In this document: piece by piece, positions 1-5,460 of the stretch | Layout of the letters: each line of letters opens with the position of its first letter | How positions within the stretch are numbered: position 1 is the first letter of the stretch | Assembly: GCA_964481035.1 (NCBI GenBank) | Contig: CAYZSE010000167.1 | Location: forward strand, 1-5,460 | Direction of reading: 5' to 3' | DNA: 5,460 nt | Origin: JAAAPF01 sp964481035 | Lineage (GTDB): Bacteria > Pseudomonadota > Alphaproteobacteria > Geminicoccales > Geminicoccaceae | Program-made: the position numbers and the translations under genes | Notes under the pieces: model-generated | The model's input: the letters and a program-made list of their open reading frames with translations, nothing else | What the model was told of the DNA's origin: nothing | Database searches by the model: none

Positions 1-542
1 ACCGAGACGATGCCCAGATGGGTGAGCCGGATCGGCGCCGGGACGGCGAAGACGATGGTCGAGACGAGGCCCGGCACGACACCTAGGCCGAACAGCATCA
101 GGGTCGGGATCAGATAGACGAAGGTGGGGATCGTCTGCATCAGGTCGAGGACCGGGCGGAGCACGGCGTAGAGGCGCGGCCGGTGCGCGGCGACGATGCC
201 GACCGGCACGCCCACGACCATGGAGGTGGAGGTCGCCAGCAGCACCAGGACCAGGGTCTCGATGGTCTCGCGCCAATAGCCCAAGTTGACGATCAATAGC
301 CCGGCTGCGACGACGGCGAGCGGCAGCCGCCAGGTGCGGTGCAGCAGCGCGACGAGCGCGGCGAACAGCGCGATAGCGGCCAGCGGAGAAAGCGCGAGAA
401 TTCCGCCGACCAACGCCTCGATCACCGTCTCCAGAGTGTCGGAGAGCGCGTTCAAGAACCCGGCGGCGTGGTCGTTGAGAAGGTCGAAGCCGGCGGCGAT
501 CCAGCGCCCGAGCGGCAGCTTGTACGCGGCGAGCCGATCCAT
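1..542 (-). CDS. choW: Choline ABC transporter permease ChoW (partial, C-terminus outside window)
   Basis: This is the inner-membrane permease of an ABC importer for choline or betaine of the ProW/OpuAB type. It forms the channel through which substrate delivered by the neighbouring ChoX crosses the membrane, driven by an ATPase (ChoV) expected further downstream. The first 180 residues are present; the family is usually about 280 residues, so roughly 100 are missing. The N-terminus (MDRLAAYKLPLGRW) has the family's short cytoplasmic lead. Hydrophobic segments lie at about residues 44-67, 74-88, 96-118 and 137-165. The stretch MQTIPTFVYLIPTLMLFGLG (135-154) is characteristic of the ProW family. 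The EAA loop that contacts the ATPase would be in the missing part. The ATG at 542 is 21 bases after the choX stop, which lies in the same frame, so no longer start is possible. No strong ribosome-binding site is visible, so it may be translationally coupled to choX. Substrate assignment rests mainly on ChoX. Confidence 0.93.
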   Translation of the reverse strand, partial: MDRLAAYKLPLGRWIAAGFDLLNDHAAGFLNALSDTLETVIEALVGGILALSPLAAIALFAALVALLHRTWRLPLAVVAAGLLIVNLGYWRETIETLVLVLLATSTSMVVGVPVGIVAAHRPRLYAVLRPVLDLMQTIPTFVYLIPTLMLFGLGVVPGLVSTIVFAVPAPIRLTHLGIVS

Positions 543-563
543 CCCGGGCGCCGCCGCGCGACC

Positions 564-1499
564 TCAGAGGCCGAGATGCGCGCGGACGGCGGGTAGGCCG
601 GCTTTGCCGTCGACGGTGGTGACGCCGTCGAGCCACGCTTCGAGCACGCCGGGGCTGCCCCGAAGCCACGTCTCGGCAGCCTCGCCGGCGCCCATGCCGT
701 CGTCGAGGATCAGCGCCATGATCTCGTTCTCCATGGCGAGGGTGAACGCGAGGTGCGAAAGCAGCCGGCCGACGTTCGGGCACTCCTCGAGATATCCTTT
801 GCGGACGTTGGTGTGGACGGTAGCGCCGCCATAGTCGGGCCCGAAGACGTCGTCGCCGCCTTCGAGATAGGTGATGTCGAGGTTCGCGTTCATCGGGTGC
901 GGCTCCCAGCCGAGGAACACGATCGGCTCCTCGCGCCGATCGGCGCGCGCGACCTGGGCGAGCATCCCCTGCTCGGAGCTTTCCACCAATTCGAAGCCGC
1001 CGAGCCCGAACGCGTCGTTGTCGATCATCTCCTGGATCAGGCGGTTGCCATCATTGCCGGGCTCGATGCCGTGGATCTCGCCGTCGAGGGCGTCACGAAA
1101 GCGCGCGATGTCGGCGAAGTCGGTGAGGCCCTGCGCTGCGAGATAGTCCGGCACGACGAGGGTGTACTTGGCGCCCTCGAGGTTGGCACGGACGACCTCG
1201 ACGCTGCCGTCGGCGCGATAGGGGGCGATGTCGGCCTCCATCGTCGGCATCCAGTTGCCGAGAAAGACGTCGATGTCGCCGTTGGCGAGGCTGCGGTAGG
1301 TCACCGGTACCGCCAGGATCTTGGTGTCCACGCGGTAGCCGAGCCCCTCGAGCACCGTGGCAGCGGTCGCCGTCGTCGCGGTGATGTCCGTCCAGCCGAC
1401 GTCGGAAAAGACGACCTCGCGGCAGGACTCCGGCACTTTAGCGAGCGCAACGGGGGCGATGAGCACCGTCGCCATGGCGCCCACGATGATCGACTGCAT
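564..1499 (-). CDS. choX: Periplasmic choline-binding protein ChoX
   Basis: This is the substrate-binding protein of a choline ABC importer, 311 residues, secreted to the periplasm. Residues 1-20 form a Sec signal peptide with likely cleavage after ALA at 20. The mature part matches the ChoX/ProX-like fold. The ligand-box residues known from Sinorhizobium meliloti ChoX (Trp43, Asp45, Trp90, Tyr119, Asn156, Trp205) all appear with a constant offset of 7: W36 and D38 in VGWTDIT, W83 in LGNWMP, Y112 in AKYTLV, N149 in EPGNDGN, and W198 in LGWEPHP. C26 and C240 fall at the places of that protein's disulfide (33-247 there). Binding of choline, and perhaps acetylcholine, is therefore well supported, although glycine betaine cannot be wholly excluded. 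The frame stays open upstream to a TTG at 1565, but the ATG at 1499 is chosen because it begins a proper signal peptide and has a strong ribosome-binding site. It is the first gene of a choX-choW(-choV) operon and is divergent from betA. Confidence 0.95.
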   Translation of the reverse strand: MQSIIVGAMATVLIAPVALAKVPESCREVVFSDVGWTDITATTATAATVLEGLGYRVDTKILAVPVTYRSLANGDIDVFLGNWMPTMEADIAPYRADGSVEVVRANLEGAKYTLVVPDYLAAQGLTDFADIARFRDALDGEIHGIEPGNDGNRLIQEMIDNDAFGLGGFELVESSEQGMLAQVARADRREEPIVFLGWEPHPMNANLDITYLEGGDDVFGPDYGGATVHTNVRKGYLEECPNVGRLLSHLAFTLAMENEIMALILDDGMGAGEAAETWLRGSPGVLEAWLDGVTTVDGKAGLPAVRAHLGL

Positions 1500-1507
1500 G
1501 GTCTCCT

Positions 1508-1513
1508 CTCCTT
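1508..1513 (-). promoter_or_regulatory. Ribosome-binding site of choX
   Basis: AAGGAG on the minus strand lies 8 bases before the ATG at 1499. It sits in a purine-rich run that also holds a second AGGAG at 1507-1503, only 3 bases from the start. This site decides the start in favour of 1499 over the TTG at 1565 further upstream. Confidence 0.75.
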
Positions 1514-1640
1514 CCGCGTCGTGTCGCATCGCGCGCGAACTTGAAGGCTCCTTGCTCCGGGTCAAGCGTCCTACGGCGCGGGCGGCGTTGACGAGCGCGG
1601 CCGGAGCGGCATCCTCGCTGCGGTCGCCGTCGTCAACCGT

Positions 1641-1644
1641 GAGG
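1641..1644 (+). promoter_or_regulatory. Ribosome-binding site of betA
   Basis: GAGG lies 7 bases before the TTG at 1652. An in-frame TGA at 1640-1642 overlaps it and rules out any longer betA product. The site and the blocked upstream frame together decide the unusual TTG start. Confidence 0.55.
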
Positions 1645-1651
1645 CCGCCGC

Positions 1652-3307
1652 TTGCCGCGAGAAGCCTACGACTACGTCGTCATCGGCGCCGGCTCGGCCG
1701 GCTGCGTGCTCGCCGCCCGGCTCAGCGAGGACGGCGACGCCCGGGTGCTGCTGCTCGAGGCCGGCGGGCCGGATCACCGCTGGGACTGGCGCCTGCACAT
1801 GCCGGCCGCCCTCGCCTGGCCGATGAACGGCACGCGCTACAACTGGGGCTTTTGGACCGAGCCCCAGGCCGCGCTCGACGGCCGCCGGCTCGCCTGGCCG
1901 CGCGGCAAGGTGCTGGGCGGCTCGTCGTCGATCAACGGCATGGCCTACGTCCGCGGCAATCCGCTCGATTTCGACGGCTGGGCGCAGGACCCGGCGCTGC
2001 GGCACTGGCGCTATGCCGCGGTGCTGCCCTATTTCAAGCGGGCCGAGACCTACGACCGCGGCGGCTGCCTCTACCGCGGCGACGCCGGGCCGTTGCACAC
2101 GACCGCCGGGCGCGGCTGGAGCCCGCTCTACGCGGCCTTCATCGAGGCCGGCGTGGCCGCGGGCTACGCCCGCACCGACGACATGAACGGCTACCGCCAG
2201 GAAGGCTTCGGACGGATGGACGCGACCATCCACCGCGGCCGCCGCTGGAGTGCGGCGCGCGCCTATCTGCACCCGGCGTTGCGGGGGCCGAACCTGCGGG
2301 TGGCCACCGGCGCGCACGCAGCCCGGCTGCGCATCGAGCGCGGTCGATGTCGCGCCGTCGCCTACCTTCAAGGCGGCGCGCCGAGGGAGGTCGTGGCCGA
2401 GCGCGAGGTCGTCCTCGCCGCCGGCGCGATCGGCTCGCCGCATCTCCTCCTGCTTTCGGGCATCGGTCCTGCCGACGAGCTGCGCGCAGCCGGCATCGAG
2501 CCCGTGCACGACCTGCCCGGTGTCGGCCGCAACCTGCAGGATCACCTCGAGCTCTATCTCCAGGAGAGCTGCCGCGAGCCGATCACGTTGCTGCCCGCGA
2601 CCCGGCCCGTCGGCATGGCCCTCACGGGACTGCGCTGGCTCGCCACCAACGACGGCTGGGGCGGGACCAACCACTTCGAGAGCGGCGGCTTCATCCGCTC
2701 GCGCGCGGGCGTCGCCTGGCCGGACCTGCAGTACCATTTCCTGCCGCTCGCGGTGCGCTACGACGGCACGCGGGCGGCCCGGGGCCACGGCTATCAGGCG
2801 CATGTCGGCCCGATGCGCTCGCGCTCGCGCGGCCGGTTGCGCCTGCGTTCGGACCGCATCGACGAGGCGCCGGTCATCGCGGCGGCGGCGATGGCCGATC
2901 CCGAGGACTGGGTCGAGATGCGCCGGGCGATCCGGCTCACCCGCGAGATCTTCCGCCAAGGCCCGCTCGCCCGCTATCGCCGAGAGGAGCTGGCGCCCGG
3001 CGCTGATGCCACCACCGATCGCGATCTCGACGCCTTCGTGCGCGCGCACGCCGAGAGCGCGTACCACCCCTGCGGCACATGCAAGATGGGCTCGGGCATG
3101 GACGCCGTGGTCGACGGCGACCTTCGGGTGCACGGGCTCGCGGGCCTGCGCGTCGCCGACAGCTCGGTCATGCCGCAGATCACCACGGGCAACCTCAACG
3201 CGCCGACCATCATGATCGGCGAGCGCGCGAGCGACCTGATCCGCGGCCGCTCGCTGGCCGAGGTCGATGCCCCCGTCCACCGCGCCGACCCGTCGCGCCA
3301 GCGCTGA
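1652..3307 (+). CDS. betA: Choline dehydrogenase (GMC oxidoreductase)
   Basis: This FAD-dependent enzyme oxidises choline to betaine aldehyde, and possibly on to glycine betaine, passing electrons to the respiratory chain; it is probably membrane-associated. It has 551 residues, close to the usual length of about 555. The FAD-binding GAGSAG is at 12-17, with the ribose-binding Glu36 ending LLLE. GMC signature 1 lies at about 85-108 (GKVLGGSSSINGM at its start) and signature 2 at 258-272 (GAIGSPH at its start). Active-site His472 (in YHPCGTCKMG) and Asn515 (in GNLNAPT) correspond to the His/Asn pair of the family. BetA-type blocks are TDDMNGYRQEGFG (175-187) and TNHFESGGFIRSRAG (339-353). The start is TTG, since an in-frame stop lies just upstream and the next residues give the expected N-terminus (PREAYDYVVIGAGSAG). 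An oddity is a run of alanines at 410-413 where relatives usually have an FNY-like block. Its position divergent from the choline transporter supports choline over other alcohols as substrate. Confidence 0.93.
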   Translation: MPREAYDYVVIGAGSAGCVLAARLSEDGDARVLLLEAGGPDHRWDWRLHMPAALAWPMNGTRYNWGFWTEPQAALDGRRLAWPRGKVLGGSSSINGMAYVRGNPLDFDGWAQDPALRHWRYAAVLPYFKRAETYDRGGCLYRGDAGPLHTTAGRGWSPLYAAFIEAGVAAGYARTDDMNGYRQEGFGRMDATIHRGRRWSAARAYLHPALRGPNLRVATGAHAARLRIERGRCRAVAYLQGGAPREVVAEREVVLAAGAIGSPHLLLLSGIGPADELRAAGIEPVHDLPGVGRNLQDHLELYLQESCREPITLLPATRPVGMALTGLRWLATNDGWGGTNHFESGGFIRSRAGVAWPDLQYHFLPLAVRYDGTRAARGHGYQAHVGPMRSRSRGRLRLRSDRIDEAPVIAAAAMADPEDWVEMRRAIRLTREIFRQGPLARYRREELAPGADATTDRDLDAFVRAHAESAYHPCGTCKMGSGMDAVVDGDLRVHGLAGLRVADSSVMPQITTGNLNAPTIMIGERASDLIRGRSLAEVDAPVHRADPSRQR

Positions 3308-3329
3308 GCAGCCGAGCTCTCTCGCGCCC
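3308..3329. other. Short convergent gap between betA and the reductase gene
   Basis: Only 22 bases separate the betA stop from the stop of the convergent reductase gene. I see no compact GC-rich hairpin followed by a T-run on either strand, so any terminator must lie inside the coding ends, or termination is factor-dependent. Confidence 0.6.
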
Positions 3330-4358
3330 TCACGCGACGCCGAGCTTGCGCTGCAGGTCGCTCGACGAGGTGGTGTACTGGAAGCGCAGCTTGTCGCCGG
3401 GCCGCGCGAGCGGGAACGCGCCGCGCGCGGCGAGCGCCGCCTCGTGGAAGCCTGAGAGGATCAGCTTGAGCTTGCCCGGGTAGGAATTGATGTCGCCGAT
3501 GGCGAAGATCCCGGGCGTCGAGGTCTCGAACTTCTCGGTGTCGACCTTGATGAGCTTGCCGTTCTCGAACGCGAGCTGCCAGTCGAGGATCGGGCCGAGG
3601 CGCATGTCGAGGCCGAAGAAGGGCAAGAGCCGGTCGCAGACGAGCTCGACCTCGCCGTCGGCCGTCTTGACCGTCACCCCCTTGAGCGCCGCCGCCTCGG
3701 TCTTGAGGCCCGTCACCTCGCCCAGGAGAAAGCGCATCCGGCCGGCCTCGACGTGCGCCATGACCTCGGCGACCGAGGCGGGGGCGGCGCGGAACCGGTC
3801 GCGCCGGTGGACGAGGGCGAGGCTGCGCGCGCCGTCGATCAGGCTCAAGACCCAGTCGATGGCGCTGTCGCCGCCGCCGATGACGACGATGTCGCGGTCC
3901 TCGAACTCGGCCTTCTTGCGCACGGCGTAGAACACCGACGTGCCCTCGAGCGCCTCGATGCCCGGCAGCTTCGGGCGCCGCGGCACGAAGCTGCCGCAGC
4001 CGGCGGCGATGAAGACCGCCGCCGCGTCGATCACGAGCCCGTCGTCGGTGGTCGCCTCGAAGCGGCCGTCGTCACGGCGCCGCAACGACATGACCCGGTG
4101 GCCGAGCCGGTAGACCGGGGCGAAGGGCGCCGCCTGCTCGACGAGCCGGTCGGTCAGCTCCTGGCCGGTGCAGACCGGCAGGCCGGGGATGTCGTAGATC
4201 GGTTTTTCCGGGTAGAGCTCGGCGCATTGGCCACCGGGCTTGGCGAGGCTGTCGACGACGACGGCCTTGAGGTCCAGGAGGCCGAGCTCGAAGACCGCGA
4301 AGATGCCGACGGGCCCCGCGCCGATGATGACGACGTCGGTGGAGAGGTGCTCGGTCAT
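3330..4358 (-). CDS. Ferredoxin/flavodoxin--NADP(+) reductase, thioredoxin-reductase-like type
   Basis: This is a cytosolic flavoenzyme that moves electrons between NADPH and ferredoxin or flavodoxin, of the TrxR-like class (YumC of Bacillus; similar enzymes occur in Rhodopseudomonas and relatives). It has 342 residues, the usual length. The FAD-binding GAGPVG is at 13-18 with Asp36 ending the second strand. The NADP-binding GGGDSA is at 161-166, with HRRDRFR at 184-190 for the 2'-phosphate. The second FAD motif is TPGIFAIGDI at 281-290. No CxxC precedes GGGDSA, where true thioredoxin reductases carry their redox disulfide, which points to the reductase class. The tail FQYTTSSSDLQRKLGVA (326-342) is the extension typical of this group. 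The ATG at 4358 is chosen because it begins just before the first FAD strand; the frame is open for 58 more codons but those are arginine-rich and family-unlike. The ribosome-binding site is weak (GGGGA, rather far upstream). The physiological electron partner cannot be told. Confidence 0.92.
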   Translation of the reverse strand: MTEHLSTDVVIIGAGPVGIFAVFELGLLDLKAVVVDSLAKPGGQCAELYPEKPIYDIPGLPVCTGQELTDRLVEQAAPFAPVYRLGHRVMSLRRRDDGRFEATTDDGLVIDAAAVFIAAGCGSFVPRRPKLPGIEALEGTSVFYAVRKKAEFEDRDIVVIGGGDSAIDWVLSLIDGARSLALVHRRDRFRAAPASVAEVMAHVEAGRMRFLLGEVTGLKTEAAALKGVTVKTADGEVELVCDRLLPFFGLDMRLGPILDWQLAFENGKLIKVDTEKFETSTPGIFAIGDINSYPGKLKLILSGFHEAALAARGAFPLARPGDKLRFQYTTSSSDLQRKLGVA

Positions 4359-4579
4359 GGTCGATCTGGGTCCCCGGCAAGCTTGGTCGAACCGCCAACT
4401 CACGGCACCGCCACATTCGAGACACGGCCGCGATCGGTCAATCCGGCACGAAGCCCGCGTCGCGCTCGATGCCGGTGACCGACCACCTCTGCCGGCCGGC
4501 CTCGCGGCGACGTGAGCGCTCCGGAGTTGCACCCGGCGGCGCCCCCGCGCAGGCTCACGGCGCTGCCGGGAAGGGTGCG
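4359..4579. promoter_or_regulatory. Divergent intergenic region, reductase / DsbA-fold gene
   Basis: These 221 bases lie between two divergent starts and should carry both promoters. On the minus strand, TTGACC (4441-4436) with GAATGT 17 bases on (4418-4413) is a weak candidate promoter for the reductase gene. I found no convincing promoter on the plus strand. The frame of the plus-strand gene remains open back to an ATG at 4469, and the reductase frame is open beyond 4500, but both extensions are rich in Arg, Pro, Gly and Ala and look like GC-driven noncoding sequence. No clear palindrome, riboswitch or small RNA could be recognised. Confidence 0.35.
4571..4575 (+). promoter_or_regulatory. 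Ribosome-binding site of the DsbA-fold gene
   Basis: AAGGG, within GGGAAGGG at 4568-4575, lies 4 bases before the TTG at 4580. The purine-rich run and the start of family-like sequence right after it favour this TTG over the ATG 111 bases upstream. Confidence 0.5.
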
Positions 4580-5209
4580 TTGACGATCGACCTGCTCTAC
4601 TTCGCCAACCCGATGTGCTCGTGGTGCTACGGCTTTCACGGCGGTCTGGAGGCGGCGCTCGCCGCGTCGCCTGACGCCTTCACCGTGACCGTCGCCCTGG
4701 GTGCGCTGCGCGCGGACCAAGAGCCGCTGCGCGCCGAGCAGAAGCGCTACCTGCGCGACGCCTGGACCCGGGTCGGCGACGCTTCGGGCCGGCCGTTCGA
4801 CTTCGCCTTGCTCGAACGCGACGACTTCGCCTACGACACTCGGCCCGCCTGCCGCGCGGTGGCCGCCGTCCGCGGGGTGGCGTCGGGGCGGACCCTCGCC
4901 TATCTCGGCGCGGTGCAGACGGCCTTCTACCGCGACAACCACGACGTGACCCGCGCCCCGGTCCTGGCCGAGATCGCCCGCGAGACGGGCCTCGATCCCG
5001 CCGTGGTGACGCGAGCGCTCACCGATCCCGCAGGCGAGGCGCGGCTCGACGGCGAGTACCAGGAGACCGCCCGGCTCGGCATCGCCGGCTACCCGACGCT
5101 CGTGGCGCTGACCCGGCCGCGGCCCACCCTCGTAGCCCACGGCTATCAGCCGCCCGGCCCGCTCGCCGCCGGCCTCGCCGCGCTCGCGGGCGCGCCCGCC
5201 CCTCAGTAG
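4580..5209 (+). CDS. DsbA-family (thioredoxin-fold) protein-disulfide isomerase-like protein
   Basis: This is a 209-residue thiol-disulfide oxidoreductase of the DsbA fold, close to the predicted protein-disulfide isomerases of the COG3531/FrnE-like group. The redox centre CSWC is at 13-16 in ANPMCSWCYGFHGG, directly after the first beta strand. The helical insertion spans roughly 45-165 and includes the family-like YDTRPACRAVAAVR (85-98). The cis-proline loop is GIAGYPTLVAL, with Pro172. There is no signal peptide or membrane segment, so it should act in the cytosol, unlike periplasmic DsbA. The CxxC argues against the related isomerase and glutathione-transferase-kappa branches. The start is modelled as TTG at 4580 (ribosome-binding site at 4571-4575). 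An ATG at 4469 would add 37 residues rich in Arg, Ala, Gly and Pro with no family likeness. It is divergent from the reductase gene and its stop overlaps the convergent polyphosphate kinase gene. The natural substrate is unknown. Confidence 0.85.
   Translation: MTIDLLYFANPMCSWCYGFHGGLEAALAASPDAFTVTVALGALRADQEPLRAEQKRYLRDAWTRVGDASGRPFDFALLERDDFAYDTRPACRAVAAVRGVASGRTLAYLGAVQTAFYRDNHDVTRAPVLAEIARETGLDPAVVTRALTDPAGEARLDGEYQETARLGIAGYPTLVALTRPRPTLVAHGYQPPGPLAAGLAALAGAPAPQ
5203..5209. other. Overlapping convergent stop codons
   Basis: The plus-strand TAG (5207-5209) of the DsbA-fold gene and the minus-strand TGA (5205-5203) of the ppk2 gene lie within the same 7 bases, so each coding region runs into the other's end. 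Transcripts of the two genes must overlap in antisense at their 3' ends unless transcription stops exactly there. Confidence 0.85.
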
Positions 5210-5460
5210 CGCTCCGGCACGTAGAGCTCGCGCGGCAGCACCTCGCGCTCGTAGTCGGGATTGAACACCCGCTCGGGCAGGACCGGCGGCTCGTAAGCGA
5301 TCTCCTCGTAGGGCACCAGCGACAGGAGGTGGCTGATGCAGTTGAGCCGGGCGCGCTTCTTGTCGTTGCCGGGGACGATGTACCAGGGGGCCTCGGGGAT
5401 GTTGGTCCGCTCGAACATCTCCTCCTTGGCCTTGGTGTAGGCCTCCCAGCGCACCCGCGA
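5203..5460 (-). CDS. ppk2: Polyphosphate kinase 2 family protein (partial, C-terminal part only)
   Basis: This is the C-terminal 85 residues of a PPK2-family kinase, a cytosolic enzyme that transfers phosphate between polyphosphate and nucleotides. The 5' part, with the Walker A and B motifs and most of the lid, lies beyond the right edge. Diagnostic blocks are RWEAYTKAKEEMFERTN, then APWYIVPGNDKKRARLNCIS and HLLSLVPYE, followed by the proline- and tyrosine-rich tail (PPVLPERVF ... RELYVPERY) common in this family. The codon at 5454 is GTG and lies inside this conserved region, so it is an internal valine and not a start; the frame runs open to the window edge. Whether the enzyme prefers ADP, GDP or AMP cannot be judged from this piece. 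The gene ends in a 7-base tail-to-tail overlap with the DsbA-fold gene, with no room for a separate terminator. Confidence 0.92.
   Translation of the reverse strand, partial: SRVRWEAYTKAKEEMFERTNIPEAPWYIVPGNDKKRARLNCISHLLSLVPYEEIAYEPPVLPERVFNPDYEREVLPRELYVPERY

Larger units (their letters stand above)
1500..1651. promoter_or_regulatory. Divergent choX / betA intergenic control region
   Basis: These 152 bases separate the divergent choX and betA starts and should hold both promoters. On the plus strand, TTGACG (1588-1593) is followed after 16 bases by CATCCT (1610-1615), a fair -35 with a weak -10 for betA. On the minus strand, TTGACC (1565-1560) is a fair -35 for choX, but the sequence 16-17 bases on (around 1542-1537, AAGTTC) is a poor -10. 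The inverted repeat CTTGA / TCAAG (1540-1544 and 1562-1566) spans this part. It could be an operator, for example for a BetI-like repressor, but the arms are only 5 bases with 17 between them, so it may be chance. That the region is regulatory is inferred from gene layout; the individual elements are tentative. Confidence 0.45.

Noticed and set aside
286..834. Open frame of 182 codons on the plus strand over choW and choX
   Set aside because: It is Ser/Ala/Arg-rich with no domain and is antisense to two clear transporter genes.
753..1544. Open frame of 263 codons on the plus strand, antisense to choX
   Set aside because: It has no family likeness, and choX on the other strand retains a signal peptide and every known ligand residue.
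1500..1565. Extension of choX to the TTG at 1565 (22 more residues)
   Set aside because: It would put a charged stretch before the signal peptide, and the ATG at 1499 has a much better ribosome-binding site.
1357..3006. Open frame of 549 codons on the plus strand running from inside choX through betA in another frame
   Set aside because: It crosses two genuine genes and the divergent promoter region, and its product is a low-complexity Arg/Pro/Ala sequence. It is a shadow frame.
1571..3280. Open frame of 569 codons on the minus strand, antisense to betA
   Set aside because: It lies almost wholly within betA, and its product is a His/Arg/Ala/Gly-rich sequence with no recognisable domain. This is the usual GC-driven shadow of a highly biased coding strand; betA itself has full family motifs.
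3297..3353. Possible terminator hairpin pairing CAGCGC (3299-3304) with GCGCTG (3348-3353)
   Set aside because: The arms are six bases with a loop of more than 40, inside coding ends, and no T-run follows.
4400..5140. Open frame of 246 codons on the minus strand, antisense to the DsbA-fold gene
   Set aside because: Its product is Arg/Gly/Ala-rich without motifs, and it overlaps a plus-strand gene with a CxxC and a cis-Pro loop in the right places.
5452..5454. GTG at 5454 as the start of a small 83-residue gene
   Set aside because: The conserved PPK2 sequence implies a much longer protein, and the frame is open to the window edge, so this is an internal valine codon.

Overview
The window is GC-rich DNA from a bacterium, most likely an alphaproteobacterium. 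The grounds are the ChoX-type choline-binding protein, which keeps the ligand residues of the Sinorhizobium meliloti protein, the choX-choW gene order, and a thioredoxin-reductase-like ferredoxin/flavodoxin NADP+ reductase with the C-terminal tail common in that class. Genus or species cannot be told from the sequence alone. There are six protein-coding genes, two of them cut by the window edges. I found no RNA genes, mobile elements or CRISPR array.

Positions 1-3307 form a choline uptake and oxidation locus. On the minus strand, choX (periplasmic choline-binding protein, 1499-564) is followed after 21 bases by choW (membrane permease, 542 to beyond base 1). The ATPase gene choV would be expected outside the window. 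A 152-base gap separates choX from betA (1652-3307, plus strand), a GMC-family choline dehydrogenase. Together they import choline and oxidise it to betaine aldehyde, the first step to glycine betaine, which serves as an osmoprotectant or carbon and nitrogen source. The betaine aldehyde dehydrogenase (betB) and the regulator betI are not in the window.

Positions 3308-5460 are a second, apparently unrelated block. A TrxR-like ferredoxin/flavodoxin NADP+ reductase (4358-3330, minus) converges on betA with 22 bases between the stop codons. It diverges across 221 bases from a small cytosolic DsbA-fold thiol oxidoreductase (4580-5209, plus). That gene in turn overlaps tail-to-tail, by 7 bases, the 3' end of a PPK2-type polyphosphate kinase gene (minus, cut by the right edge).

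Both plus-strand genes are best modelled with TTG starts. Because of the high GC content, nearly every real gene carries long open frames on the opposite strand, including one of 569 codons antisense to betA. I read these as shadows. Nothing here looks like an undescribed system; the points worth a second look are modest and listed as findings.
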